From contig RPFO01000645.1 of the NCBI GenBank assembly GCA_009746045.1, forward strand, positions 324,185 through 388,184: a DNA stretch of 64,000 bases. Direction: 5' to 3'. The position numbers and the translations under genes are program-made. Within the stretch, counting starts at the first letter, position 1. Every line of letters starts with the position of its first letter. Shown here one piece after another: positions 22,239 to 34,619 of the stretch. The stretch is from Mesostigma viride. Lineage: Eukaryota > Streptophyta > Mesostigmatophyceae > Mesostigmatales > Mesostigmataceae. Under the pieces are notes generated by a model. It worked only from the letters and a program-made list of their open reading frames with translations, was not told the origin of the DNA and did no database searches.

Positions 22239-25200
22239 TTCTCATTCCAAGGAGCACAGCAGCTCCCAGCGGCACATATCGGGGTCATCCGTCCGCCCTG
22301 GCTCTTCTTCCTCCTCCTCGAGTGCCAGCTCATCATCGCATCACAGCGGCCACCACCGGAGCCTGCTCTACGCAGACGACCCTCACTTTGGTGCCGCAGA
22401 GCCGCATTTTGGCGCGGCATCGCTGCTCGAGGGGGCAGGGGTGTCATCCTCGCCACCATTGGGCGGTCCCCTGGGCGCGCTCCAGGGCGCTGCTGGCGGC
22501 CGGGCCACGGCTTGCTCCCTGCATAGCATGGACGCGGCGCTGCTGGCGTACGAGCGCTTGTTGGATTCGAGCGAGGAGGACGGAGGGGATGGCAGCAACG
22601 ATGGCGGCGGTGGCGTCCCTGGCGAGCTGCTGGACGCGGGCGCCCACGTGGCCCTGCGGGTGTCCCGTGTGATCGCTGCACACCGAACGCCGAGCAGCGA
22701 TGTTGTTTATAATGTCAATAACAATCGTGGGGACGACCATGTGAGGAGCACCCCTACCGGCGAGCTGACGCGAGAGCGCGCGCAGCTGCTCAAAGAGCTC
22801 TACCATGCCTACTGGCAGCTCAAGGTGTCGGTGTGCGGGGAGCCATCGCAACCACCCCCCGGGAAGCACCACGCGGGCCACGGCTGGGCGTCGCAGCGCG
22901 GGCACGGCGTACCCCACGACCACGTGCTGGCCAAGGGGGTCCCCGTTGCACTGCCCCCGGTGCCCCGGGTGGCCTTCTTTGCGGGCGTGCTGGGGGCGGG
23001 GCACGAGGTGTGGGGCCGCGTGCTGAGCCGCTGCGCCGAGTGTGCGGACGCAACCAACCTGCGCACGCGGCTATGGGGCATGCTGCCCGAGGACGAGAAA
23101 GCACGGGCGTCAGCAGAGGGATATGGGGGTGGGGAGCAGGGGGGGAGGGATATGGCGCTTGGTGAGCCAGCTGGCGCGCTGGCCAAGATGCGTGGCCTGG
23201 TCCAGCACACGCAGGCCGTGCTCAGGAGTGCGGTGGCGGCCAACAAACAGCCCGGGTTGCTGGCCCACGGCGGGTCGCTCGCACACTCCGTGCACAAACT
23301 ACGGCTGGCAGACATGATCGCTGAGACGCCAGCAACCAGCGGGGGGTTCCAGGTGCCCCACGTCAAGGGGCTGGCGCTGCTGGCGCTGAACGCGCAGGGC
23401 GGGCTGGAGCAAGAGATGGCGTTGCTACGGTGGGCTGACCCTACCCAGGCGCTGCCGGAGCCTCGGCTTTCGGGGATGACCGGCCCGCTCAGCTTCCCCA
23501 ACCGGTTATCGCTCGTGTTTCGGGAGGTGGAGAAAAGCAGCCGGGATGACAGCCATGGCGATGGGGCCGACGATGGTGCGGGGAAGGTTGAGGCGGGGAA
23601 GGTTGAGGCGGGGAAGGTTGGTGCGGGGAATGAAGAGGGTGTGGATAACGCCAGTGAGCTGACAACAGACCCAGGTACGGTGGCTAGGCTCCAAGAAGCC
23701 ACGGAGCCTGAGTCGGCCACGCCTGCCCCTGCCAGTGGTCTGCGGGAACCTAGGCCCGCCCGGCCGGCACCTGCAGCACTGTCGAATATGCCCAGCACCG
23801 CTCTGCCCAGAGCTGCCCCGCCCAGAGCCGCCCCACCCCGAGCTGTCCTGCCTAGACCTTCGGCACGGCCCCGAGAACCGAGAGCCCCAGCACGCCGACC
23901 TGCGGCAAGGTCCAACGAGGCGCGGACGCCAGCACCTCGCGCTTCCCTGCGACGGCCGCCACCTAGATCCTTCTCCCTTAGATCGCCAGAGGCTAGAGCG
24001 GCCACAGGGGTGTCCAGGGAGCCTCGACCCACCCGGTCCCCCTCCACGGTGCACGACCTCTCAGTGCCAGACTCCTCCCAGCGTTACCTGAAGCGGGATG
24101 ACGGGGGGGCCTCACCACAGGCTCCTGGCAAAGATGCCGGCGGGGATAAGACGGCTGCGCGGCCTGCTGCCCCCAGTGGCGTCCTTGGCTCCTTCACCAC
24201 GGCGCTCTCGCAGGCCCACTTAGTGTCCAGGCTGGAGGACATGCTGAGCTCCTATTTCGGGCAGCGAGATGCTGCTGGCGGCGCCGACCCGCCGCCCGCC
24301 GTGCCGCTATATGCCCCAACTCCCCATGCCCCAGCACCACATGCCCCAGCCCAACATACTGCGCCATCCAACGCTGCGCTGTCACGTGCCACGCCCGCGC
24401 ATGCTGCGGCGCGGCCCGGCGCAGGGCCCTGGTGGACAGGGGAGCCCGCAGGACACGCGCATGAGCCGGCCGTGCCAACTGGCGCGTCCTCCTCGCACGG
24501 CAGGCCGGGTCGCGCGCCCCTGACACGGCGGCGCGGTCTACTGGCCTTCAAGGCCGCCCATTTCACGTTGGGGGGCGCTGCCGACGGTGCAGATGACGGC
24601 ATAAGCGACGGGGAGCCGGTGGACGTGGGCGTGAGCGATAACAGGCGTGGGCATGCGGGTACAAAGCTCAGGAGCAGGGATAGCAGGCGTGCAGATGATG
24701 GGGCAAAAGACAGCAAGCGTGCGTCGTCGGCCAAGCGGAATGCAGTCCAGGATCTCGACCCGCAGACGCGTACGTCGCCGCCCTCGTCGCTGCGGCACAA
24801 CCACCTGAGCCTGAGGCTGCTGGCGTCGATGATGGAGAAGGCGGGGGCAGACCTGCGCATCGTCGTCCTGCTGCGCGACGCCACCGAGATGGTGCAGGTG
24901 CTACACCGCGACCTGAGGCTCGAGCAGTGGGCCGCCAGCATACGGCGGGGGGAAGGTGAGCGCGCACGCGGGCATGCGGGCGAAGGGGGGGGGAGAAAAG
25001 GGGGGGAAGGGGGGGCCCTCGTACGTCCTGGGTAAGGTATGAAGGGGGGGGGGGAAGGGGGGGGCCACATGCGTCTTGGTTAAGGATGAAGTTAGGTTTA
25101 GTTTAGGGTGCAGGATCTATGGGGAGTGGCCAGACAGGGGATGTCAGAGGGGATGGGTGAAGAGGGAGCATTCAAAGGGGACGGGTCAAAGAGGGGGGGA

Positions 25201-26456
25201 TTAAACATGTCAAGGTTCAGGGCCGAAGTTTAGGTACTTTATGTGTGTGGGGGGGGGGGGGATAGGAAGGGTTTGAAGGTGGGGCCAGCCGCCAGATGCT
25301 GGTGGGGAGATGAGGGGCCAGCGGTGAGGGTGACCACCCGATGAGAGGTGGGCGGGCAACTTTTTCGCGGTGACCACATGTTCTCTACCAGTCATGACGT
25401 AATGACGTGGTATTTTTGTTTGTGACGACAATACGTGCTGCGGTATTATACCTGCATGCACCATCTTGTCCCCCTGGATTAGCTTAGAGGGTTCCTGCCT
25501 CGTGTGCGTGGGAATGCCCATGAGGTCCCGTGCTCGACACATTGGCTGTCACGTTCATGTTCAGCAATGTTGCAATCAGGTGGCCAATATAATACTCAAC
25601 CCCCCCCCCCCCCCCGGCCCCGACTGGCCGTCACACACACGCACATGCACGCACGCACAAGCTTAACTTGTGGAAGGATACTTACCCCGTGACAAATGCT
25701 GCCTGGGCAATTAATCCTGTGGCAACGCGCACCCTCCTATTACCCGTGCTTTCTATCGACCGCGCTACTCCGAACCGCGCTTGAACAAACATCACGCCAG
25801 ACGGCTCCATGTGGCTGGAGGGCTCCGACTCGCTCGTGCCCACGGCGGGCCCCTCCCCTCGAGCGCTGCGCTTGCTGCAGCTCCAGCTGGCCGACATTAT
25901 CCGTGCGTGCATCGACAACGCGTACATCCTCAGCTCGCAGCTGCAGATGCTGGACCCCCGATTCTTCGGCTGCGTGGACATGGAGGCACTGGGGTCCGGG
26001 AACACCCAGGCGCCCCTGCTGGAGCGGTTCCTGGGTCTCTCGCAGGCGCACGTGGCCGGGGAGGGCCTTTCGCGGCTCCCTCGCCCGCCGGTGCCGCAGC
26101 GGTTCCATCTCCAGCCGGAGCTGTTGCACGAGCTGCTGCACCGGAACTCCATCACGGGGGAGTGGGCGACCACGGCGAGCGTGAAGGCCACGCGGCGTGT
26201 GCGGCGGTTCCCTGGGTGGCAGTTTGACCCGGGCGGGTTGGACGGCACGGGTGGCGCGCCGATCGTGCGCGCGGCGATCAGCAAGGCGCAGGCGGACTGG
26301 CAGGCCGAGCTGCGGCGGCAGAAGCAGCTGGGCCCGCTCAAGCTGCCAGCGTTGACGCATGAGGAGGAGCTGATGGCGCTGGAGCTGAGTTACGCGATGG
26401 CTCAGCTGCGGCATACATGTCAGAAAGCCGGACGGCTGCCGGAGTCGCTGAGCTGA
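21100..26456 (+). CDS. Large protein with duplicated sulfotransferase-like module
   Basis: Two exons, 21100-24955 and 25801-26456. The phase-1 junction fits and the total is 4512 nt (1503 residues). The start is the first ATG of the frame and may not be the true one. A hydrophobic stretch near the N-terminus (RLFWVFFSTAILW) would suit a type II signal anchor. Module 1: RYLFIAGIGIDGALGHG (about residue 57), then ADLRIVVILHDPAHLLLWAM (about 201) and LEMIDPGFVHCMDMG. Module 2: VAFFAGVLGAGHEVW (about 622), then ADLRIVVLLRDATEMVQVLH (about 1250), with LQMLDPRFFGCVDME in exon 2. These resemble the 5'-phosphosulfate loop and the 3'-phosphate-binding strand of PAPS-dependent sulfotransferases, but are degenerate. 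Module 2 is split by about 600 disordered residues. A poly-Ser run is encoded by AGC repeats at 22162-22235. Enzyme activity is unproven. Confidence 0.65.
22162..22235. repeat. Coding (AGC)n tract, poly-Ser
   Basis: About 25 uninterrupted agc codons in the exon at 21100-24955, giving a pure Ser run preceded by HH. It is expected to be length-variable. Confidence 0.95.
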
Positions 26457-27136
26457 TCTGGTGTCAGCCGTGTTATGATGGAGTGACCAGTAAAGGTGTA
26501 TTTTGAGTTCACGAAGTGGTGCCCGGGTGGCATCCTCATTGATTCTATTAGTGGATCTTGGCCAGCAACTGATCGGAATTCGAAACGTGTGAGCCAAAGT
26601 TTCCAGGGTCAACCAATTTGTAGAAGAATAAAGTGTGTACTATCACTGGGTCACCAGGCGACTTTGGTGACCCTTTATAGTAGGGACAACAGGCAGTTTT
26701 TTTGGCACTACCCAGCTGATGACTGCAAGCACCTTACAGCTCACTAGCCAGCCCTGTTGTTGTCCGAACTACAATTCATTCATTCATTCATTCCCTCACG
26801 TGCTTCCGTTGGAAGAGTCACGGGGTACCGACTTTCGAGTAGGTACCTTTCATCCCTGTTTGATGCACAGCGAGAAGGAGGCATGGGATCCCCCCCTTCT
26901 CTAATTGCCTCAAGTGAAAGGCAGGCCACAGGCCAAACTACAATCCAGATGAAATGGAATTCAGTTTTGGACTGTAGATTAAGGAGCTTTCCCCCTTTGT
27001 GCGGCAACCGAAGGATTAAGCGCAGCGTTGTGCAAGCTAGCTTAGATATCTTATCTTCACAGACGCCTGCGGTGCTTATTAACATTAAAAATGTTTAGAG
27101 CCTATTGCCATGCAATCGAAGGCCGTACGGCATAAC
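26457..27136. other. Gene-free interval
   Basis: Downstream of the sulfotransferase-like gene. Contains a short (attc)n run near 26776 and a single aataaag-like word near 26627 that could act as poly(A) signal. No coding region supported. Confidence 0.35.
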
Positions 27137-27218
27137 TTATAAGTAAGTAAGTAAGTAAGTGAGTAAGTAAGTACTTGCGTGTCATGCGCAAAGGCATGCC
27201 ACGGAGTACTATGCTAAT
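27137..27218 (+). repeat. Dispersed repeat with (GTAA)n head; inverted partner at 32758-32826
   Basis: A 'gtaagtaagtaag' run followed by 'acttgcgtgtcatgcgcaaa' and 'ggcatgccacggagtac'. The reverse complement occurs at 32758-32826 next to (cttа)-type repeats. This suggests two insertions of one element in opposite orientation. Confidence 0.65.
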
Positions 27219-27245
27219 CTCATTTTATAAGTACTTTTAGAATAA

Positions 27246-27533
27246 TTAAGAACATATATAACTCCGTTGGGAGCTTATGTTATTACACACAGCCCTGAGA
27301 GGGGGCATTAATCGATTAATTAGGAACATAACTCCGTTCGGGGAGCACATGTAGAACATATCCCTGAGAAGGGGCATATGGCTTTTAATACATTCTGGGT
27401 GGGAATGCACCTACTTCCTGCAAGGGTGGGAATGTAAGCTACCCTTGATCTAGGTGCGCCAGGGCACCGGCACCCCCATGATCTAGCTATCAAGCTATGC
27501 CCAGCTAAGGGGGAGCCTCCACTCGCAATTCCG
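27246..27533 (-). repeat. Two LINE-A 3' UTR fragments in tandem
   Basis: Two successive copies of the terminal block ('aactccgttgggagc' / 'ataactccgttcgggg', then 'ccctgaga-ggggcat') in minus orientation. The second continues through 'gggtgggaatgtaagc' to 'gcccagctaagggggagcc'. Each starts with an AT-rich remnant of the (TTAA)n tail. Confidence 0.55.
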
Positions 27534-29482
27534 GCCACGAGGTAGCCATGGCTGTCGGAGCTCATAACTTTCACGTTTGAGCACCGAATTTAGCCGTGAA
27601 TATCACAATCGCTTCGTCTTTCTAAGACGCACATGCTGATATAATTTTCCGACGCTATTACGCAATATATGGCGAATAAACGCGCCTCGACGCAACGCAG
27701 CCTGGCGGCTGCGCTCGGCAATGAAAATACGTCTGCAGCTCCGGCTGCAGCTTCGCCATCAGGTCCGGCAGGCGGCGATGACAGTAGTCGTGCACTGGTG
27801 GTCGTCCAGCAACCTCCCGGACTTAACGCCTCGCCATCTGCATCGCCTGACCCCAAGCGCACCCGCTCAGCCGACCAAACAGGAGGGTCTTCACGCCCCT
27901 CAGAACCGAGCTTTCGGCCCCGGCCTTTCAAGGTCGACGATTACGACTGGGCCAACCCGTCTCCGACCGATGCTATGCGCTGCATCTTCTTCGGGGATTA
28001 CGCTTCGCTTTACGACCTAGCTGTGCCACCATCTCCACTCCAACCGTCGCCTCCTCCTCCCGGACGGCCGCCGATGGCTCCCCCTCCCGCTGCCCGGAAA
28101 CATCCCCCGCCCCGAACTCCAGCACGCCATCCTCAACTCCCTTCTCCAGCGCTCCGACGGCGAGATCTGGGCTGCAACCGTCACCGCCCCCACCCTTCGT
28201 TCCATCCTCGCGGAAGCCTTTCAGCAGCACGTGACCCCCCTTGCTGCCGACATTTCAGCAATCGGCGGCACGCTGACTGCTGAACTTCCTCACATTTCCA
28301 CCGCCGCCGCCTCCACCTCCACCGCCGTTTCCGCCTTCACTGCCGACATCAAAGCCCAGCTCCTCGACCTCGACCAACGCCTTCAAGCCACCGCCACCGC
28401 CCTTGAGAGCTTGCATGACACCGCCGGCCTCACCGCCCAAGCGGTGCAGGAAATCGCTGCCCAGCCGGCACCTGCTGGCCCGGCCAGTGATGTTCCCTCC
28501 ACCTGGGCGGACTTGCTTAAGCATCATACCACCTCCACCACCTCCACCATCGCGGCACAACTCAAGCAACAAGCCCTCGACCTTCGCGAGGCGGCCGAGC
28601 TCGACAAGCGCAGCCACAATGTCATCGTCAAGCACTTCGACCAGCCGGCAGGTGAGACCTCCACGAGTCTCCTTGAGGCAGGGCCATTCTTGCCCCCATG
28701 TTACTCACTGGTGAGCTGGACATGTCGGCTGTCCGCCTCCCCCGCGCGCGGGGGAAGGCTGGCCCGGCACCCGTGCTCCTCACCTACATGACGGACAAGC
28801 TGGCGTTCCTTAAATGCCGCAAGAAGCTCTCGGAGACTCGCTTCACGCTGGACGACGACTTGACCCTGGCCCAGCAACAGCGGCGACGCGAGCTATGGCC
28901 GACCTACCTTCAGCTCCGGCAGCGTGCAGGGGGGAAGCCGGTATAGTGGAGGGGGGCGGTCATCCACGTTGACCACAAGCCCTGGCAGGCCCCTCCTGCC
29001 ACCCCAGACTAGGGAATATACCAGTAGTGTAGATTAGATAGGCTTAGCCTTTGCAAGTGGCCCACGCGCATGTGCGCCCATAATGGCCCCATGGATGATG
29101 CTTTCAGTAATATTTACCCGCGCCCAGCCTACAACGGGACCTCCCATGGATGATGCATTAAGAATTTAGCCATGCGATGCCTATGCAGGGAGTTACTCTC
29201 TGCTGAGATGCCATGTGTACACCAGCTATAGCCTAGCCACATACCCTCCACCCCATATGTCATGCAGGCCTTCTAGGCCCTCTCCTCAAGCCCCCCCTGG
29301 GTGCCTGTGCTTGTTAAGGAGGCATGAACCATCATGGCGGTGCAGGTGCACCTTGTGCACCCAGAGCAGGTGACAGTTGTACATCCTCCACCTGCAGGTT
29401 GTAGCCCTGATTGTATTACAAACCCATAGATGCCCCTTTCTCAGGGCTATGTGTTACATATGCTCCCAACGGAGCTATGATT
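27534..29482 (+). mobile_element. LINE-A element, ORF1-only copy with 3' UTR
   Basis: Starts with a 5' UTR matching the inverted copy at 58072-57934 ('gtagccatggctg', 'cttcgtctttctaagacgca'). The ORF1 remnant begins at ATG 27669 (NKRASTQRSLAAAL). Frame shifts occur near 28020 and 28680, and a stop follows GGKPV at 28946. ORF1 is followed directly by an approximately 500-bp 3' UTR ending 'tgctcccaacggagctatga' and then (TTAA)n. No reverse transcriptase lies between ORF1 and the tail, so this copy is non-autonomous. Confidence 0.7.
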
Positions 29483-29502
29483 TTAATTAATTAATTAATT
29501 AA
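29483..29502. repeat. (TTAA)n tract joining two convergent LINE-A copies
   Basis: About five ttaa units. The left neighbour is the plus-strand LINE-A 3' end and the right neighbour is the minus-strand LINE-A 3' UTR. Confidence 0.85.
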
Positions 29503-30735
29503 GGGGGAGCCTGTCATGCACATGGGGGAATTAGATCATCATGGCTATACAAGAGCTAGGGCATGGCTTCTCAACAGAGAGCATCTCTCTGCATAGGCAT
29601 AGCATGGCTAGCTAAATTCTTAATGCAACATCCATGGGAGGTCCCGTTGTAGGCTGGGCGCGGCTAAATTCTGAAGGCATCATCCATGGGGACCATTATG
29701 GGCGCACAGTGCGCGCGTGGGCCACATGCTAGGCTAATTAGCCTGACTAATCTACACTGCATGTCTGGTATATATTCCCTAGTCTGAGGTGGCAGGAGGT
29801 GCCTGCCATGGCTTGTGGTCAACGTGGATGACCGCCCGGCCCCTCCAGTATACCGGCTTCCGCCCTAGCTGCGAGCGTCTGCCGGAGCTGAAGGTAGGTC
29901 GGCCATAGCCCGCGTCGCCGCTGTTGCTGGGCCAGGGTCAAGTCGTCGCCCAGCGTGAAGCGAGTCCTCGAGAGCTTCTTGCGGCATTTAAGGAACGCCA
30001 GCGCTTGTCCCGGCCATGTACTTAAAAGGTGAGGAGCACGGGTGCCGGGCCAGCCTTACCCCGCGCGCGGGGGAGGCGGACAGCCGACATCCGCAGCTCA
30101 CCAGTGAGTTGCATGGGGGCAAGAATGTCGCGCTTAATGCAGTGAGAAGGCTCATCGAGGTCTCACCTGCCGGCTGGTCGAAGTGCTTGACGATGACATT
30201 GTGGCTGCGCTGGGTGATGTCGGCCTCCTCGCGAAGGTCGAGGGCTTGTTGCTTGAGCTGTGCCGCGATGGTGGAGGTGGTGGAGGTGGTATGATGCAAG
30301 TCCGCCCAGGAGGAGGGGGCATCGCCGGCCGGGCCAGCAGATGCCGGCTGGGCATGTGCACAGCGATTTCCTTCGCCGCCTGGGCGGTGAGGCCTGCGGT
30401 GTCATGCAAGCGCTCAAGGGCGGCCGGTGGCGGTGACCTGGAGGCGCTGGTCGAGGTCGAGGAGCTGGGCCGTGATGTCGGCAGTGGAGGCGGAAATGGT
30501 GGTGGAGCTAGGCGGAGGTGACGGTGGTGGAAAGGTGAGGAAGCTCAGCAGCCAGCGTGCCGCCCAGTTCTGCCACATCGGTAGCAAGGGGGGTCACGTG
30601 CTGCTGAAAGGCTTCCGTAAGGATGGAACGGAGTGTGGGGGCGGAGATGGATGGAGCCCAGATCTCACCATCAGAGCGCATGAGAAGGGAGTTGAGGATG
30701 ATGTGCTGGAGTTGGGGGCCGCCGGTTGTCGCGTC
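29503..30735 (-). pseudogene. LINE-A, 5'-truncated inverted copy
   Basis: The minus strand contains the 3' UTR (29503-29790) and a frameshifted ORF1 C-terminal half. Pieces read LKQQALDLREEADITQRSHN, VIVKHFDQPAGETS and CRLSASPARG in mixed frames. The break at 30735 falls in the middle of ORF1. With the copy at 27534-29482 it forms a tail-to-tail inverted pair. Confidence 0.7.
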
Positions 30736-32357
30736 CGTACGTGATCTATCGCGTCCGCAATTCAGATTTTAGCTACCATAGGTAGGTACGAGTAGCTACC
30801 GCAGATCTTAGCGTAATTCTGACGTCCGCAGCCTTCAGTTGTGCCGGCTGCTATACCGCGGCCCGGTACTGACGCCGCGGATCTCAGTTGCACTTTCGCG
30901 CCAAGTCCGCTGAATTTGCTGACAGAACTTTTGGGCGGACTTGAATTTCACTGACATTCGTCACAAGGGCAGTTTGCCCAATGCTGGTACACAGCAAGCT
31001 GGCGAGGCACTGAGCAGCTGTGCAATTTCAGGATGTCAACGTGGGACACGAGACACAAATGCAAGGAAGCCCCAGGCGGTGCCTGGCATGGCCGATGATA
31101 GATTTGCCCTTGTATATTTGTGTTCGCTTGACAGATAAAGCTTGAAGTTTAGCTTGTCGGAAATTAGACAATGTTATGATTGGCTGATGTCTAAAGTGGC
31201 GCTAGTGGCGCCAGCCGCCAGGCTTCAGTTGAGCTTTGAGCAGTATAGAAGGATGAGCAACGAACCATGGTGGTCGTTGTTCGTCCGTTTCTCTCCCTCA
31301 CAACTAGCTGGTTTGTTGTCTTCATGGGGTGAAATAGTTCGAGCAGCCCGGAGCAGCCCCCGTGAGTGGTTGCATGCAGTCAGTTGCCATGAGGATGGAC
31401 TGACGGATATGACAATCAGTATTGGGTTTGTTAAGAATGTGTGTAAGACTTGAGAACGAGACAAGGGACAGGGCCTGCGGGCAACTCTGGTCGTCGTTGG
31501 CATGCGTGCCAGTAGGAACTAGGTCGGGAACACACGCGCACTGCCGTCACAAGGGACCTGCAGTGGCGTCACCCAAGGGGCCTCACAGCTGCTCTTATAA
31601 CTACAACATTACAACTCGACAGTCTTTGTAATTCGTCATGTATCTCATTGCAGGAATTGAAAGGTCTTTTGGTTGCTTTGATGATAAAGCATTGTTTCAA
31701 GAATCGGCTGATTGGGCCGGATTGCCTGTCATGAAGGTGGCGGCGGTGCCGTACAGGACCGCACCTTTCATTCTCATTTTAAACGGACGAACAACCCATG
31801 ATGGGTTCAGTCCGGCCAGCCTGGGGGTTCCTCCTGCTTCACCCAGGGAAGCACAAGGAAGATCGAGGCTATTGCTTAGCCTTCAAAAGCATCTGAAGAG
31901 GTTAGGCTTTTCCCTGTAAAAAGCCATTGAAGGGGTTATTGCTAAGCCTTTAATAAAAGCATGCATGTTAAGGTTGTTGCTGATCCTGGAAAAGCATCTT
32001 TGAGCAGCTGGATTTTTTTTTTCCTTTTTGCTGCTGCCTGGAATGACGCCCTCTTTGGGCTTCCTTCTTTTGTGTGAGATGCCTTTCTTTCACTTTTTGG
32101 TCTCACGTTGTTGTGCAGGTGGCCTATCACACACATGATTACTGCTGATAGTGGATGCATTCCAAGTAGCGGTAATGACCAGTCCAGGATGATATGGCAC
32201 GCAAACGCGACACGGTTGCACCCGAACAGAGAGGGACCGGGCATGTGGTTTATAATACCGAATACATCATTCTGAGCTACAACCTGCAGGTGGGTGGGAT
32301 GTAAACCGGCCGCCACCTACTACTAGCTGGGTGCACAAGGTGCACTTGCACCACCAT
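30736..32357. other. Gene-free interval
   Basis: No recognised coding region. 30740-30960 contains short inverted words ('aagtccgc' ... 'gcggactt') that could be an eroded MITE. 31142-31453 is an open frame without an ATG and without a domain. 32270-32357 is another LINE-A UTR scrap ('acctgcaggtgggtgggatg', 'ggtgcacttgcaccaccatg'). Confidence 0.35.
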
Positions 32358-32826
32358 GATGTCAAGGAGACAACCAGCGCAGGCCAGAAATCGGGAGAAT
32401 CCGGACACTGGTAGCTCGAGCCTGCCGTTATCTTGTCCGCGTGTTCGAGTCGTTCAGGATGATGAAGATGAATGGTGATGGAAATGTGTATCCTTGTGCA
32501 TTGAAATTATGGCTGGCTTACGTGTAGAGCGACTAGATGACCTAGACGGTGGGGCCGGAAACAGCTTGCTTGATCAGGCCGGGCGTTTTTTTCGAGCCTA
32601 ACTGGCCGGGAGTGTCTAGTGGTGAGCACCATTGCTGCGATCGCTCTCCCACCATTTACGAGGAAATACCCGCAAATGGAAAACCACTGAAAAGGTCTAG
32701 CTAGTCAGTCATGTGATGCAGACGATATTTGTTTAAACTTTTGTGTAATTATTTTTCTATGAGATTAGCATAGTACTCCGTGGCATGCCTTGCGCATGAC
32801 ACGCAAGTACTTACTTACTTACTTAG
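32358..32826 (+). repeat. Dispersed repeat, copy 2, plus inverted (ACTT)n-type repeat
   Basis: 32380-32725 matches 16705-17085. 32758-32826 is the reverse complement of 27137-27218. No coding capacity. Confidence 0.65.
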
Positions 32827-33149
32827 TCAGTCATCACGTTAGCCATGCCATGATTCCAAACGTCCAAGAACTGCACACAGTGCAAAGGCAAAAAGCCGGA
32901 GGATAGCACAGTCTTTCAAATGTGCGGCGGGAACCAAAATCCTGCGTATGCCAGAAAACATCGTGTTGCTGCAGCGACGCGACGATGTGGACAACGAATC
33001 CAGTGCCAAGCTCGGAACGGCCGCAAAGGAGATCTGGCATCACAGGGTTCAGATGTGCGGAGATACTATGCGATCCAGCCGGCCGGTCCACGACCTGTTT
33101 GTAGAGCTTGTGCCAAGGGGATGATGTATCATACCGAAAAGGCCTCCAC

Positions 33150-34560
33150 GCATCCATGGCCCATGGGGTGGAAGATTATTATGGCTAGGCAATGCATGGC
33201 TAGGGTGCATATGGCATCGAGATCAGCAGAGATGCTCAACTCTCTGCATGGGCCCACCTTGACTAAATAATGCTAGGCATCATCTGGTGTGGGGCTCATC
33301 ATAGGCGCACATGTGCATGCCGTAAATAATTAATTTGCTTATTCATCATCGAGTAGTGGGGCCCATCATAATAAATACCTGTGTACATCATGGAGACAAC
33401 CATGTGTAGATGTATGTACAAGGCCACGTTGGCTAAATGGCTAGGCCTTACTATTCTAGCTACACTATACTACTGCTATATAATATATAGTCCCCTAAGC
33501 TGGGGTGGCTGAGGGTGCTGGGGCAGCGGGGGGCGCTTGCCAGGCCGGGCTTGTGGCGGACGTAGATCCATGGCTGCCCCCTTCTAACAAGTATGTACCG
33601 GCTTCCCCGCCGCGGCCCGCCGGTCTGCCAGAGCTGGAGGTAGGTCGGCCATAGCTCCCGTCGCCGTTGTTGCTGCGCCAGGGTCAAGTCGTCGTCCAAC
33701 TGAGACCTGTGTAGTGAGTCCTCTCGAGCCGCTTGCGGCGTCTGAGGAATGAAGTTGTCTGCTCCGGGTTCTCAAAGATGAGCGCAGCAGCGGAGGCGGT
33801 CCCACCTCAGTTACCCCGCGAGCGGGGAAGGCGGTGGGCCTCCAGCTTGATCCGTCACCAACGAGGCCCACATGTGCGGCCAAGGATTTCTTTCTCAATT
33901 AACGCCTGTACATGCCGAATGTAAACTTGGCAAGCTTCACGGAATTCGCACCTTCCATCACTAAGGTCGAAGTTCTTGACGATGACGTTATAATAAGGCT
34001 GCGCTTGCATGTCGAGCTAGCTCGGCCTCGATCTCGCCGGATCCTCGCGGATGTCGAGCGTCTGCTGCTTGAGCTGTGCTGCGCCGCGGAGGTCAGTGGT
34101 GGAGGTGGTGTGATCACGTGATGCATATATGTCCGCCCAGATTTGGGTGGGAGCAAGGAGCATCGTCAGCAGGGCCAGCTGACTGAGCGGTGCTGGGGCC
34201 CCGGGCGGCAATGTCCTTCCGTTCCACCGCCTGGGCGGTGAGGCCTTCGGTGTTTTGCAGGCACTCGATGGCGATGCCGGCGTTGTCCTGGAGGCGCTTG
34301 TCGATGTCACCGACTCACTGGGCGGTGAGTGTCAGATGCATGGCATTGGGGGAGGCAGTGGGGCCCGGGCTGGAGGTGCATGGAGGCGAGGAGGGTGGTG
34401 TCAGGTGGCGGTGGAGATGGCGGGGTCGAGCTTGGCAGCCAGCGTGTCCTATGTCCGGTACCACCTCGACCAGATCGGTGCGGGCCGGCGGCAGCCCGGC
34501 CATCGGCCCCGCGGCGGTGGAGCACACGGGCGGGGCCGGGACGGCGCGGCGCCGGTATAA
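33150..34560 (-). pseudogene. LINE-A, decayed copy
   Basis: Minus strand: the 3' UTR occupies about 33150-33560. ORF1 remnants follow upstream, reading DDDLTLAQQQRRRELWPTYL near 33690 and LKQQTLDIREDPARS near 34060. A Gln/Ala/Pro-rich upstream part extends to about 34560. Many frameshifts and substitutions make it the most diverged of the larger LINE-A copies. Confidence 0.6.
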
Positions 34561-34619
34561 GCCTTGACCGCCGACCGGCATGGTTGGCCCACACTGACAT
34601 TTCCTTGACAGGTGGCCGG

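Noticed and set aside
22094-24054. Large antisense frames opposite the sulfotransferase-like exon
   Set aside because: GC-rich shadow frames of a conserved, splice-consistent sense frame.
31142-31453. 103-codon plus-strand frame
   Set aside because: No ATG at the start, no domain, and repeat-rich surroundings.
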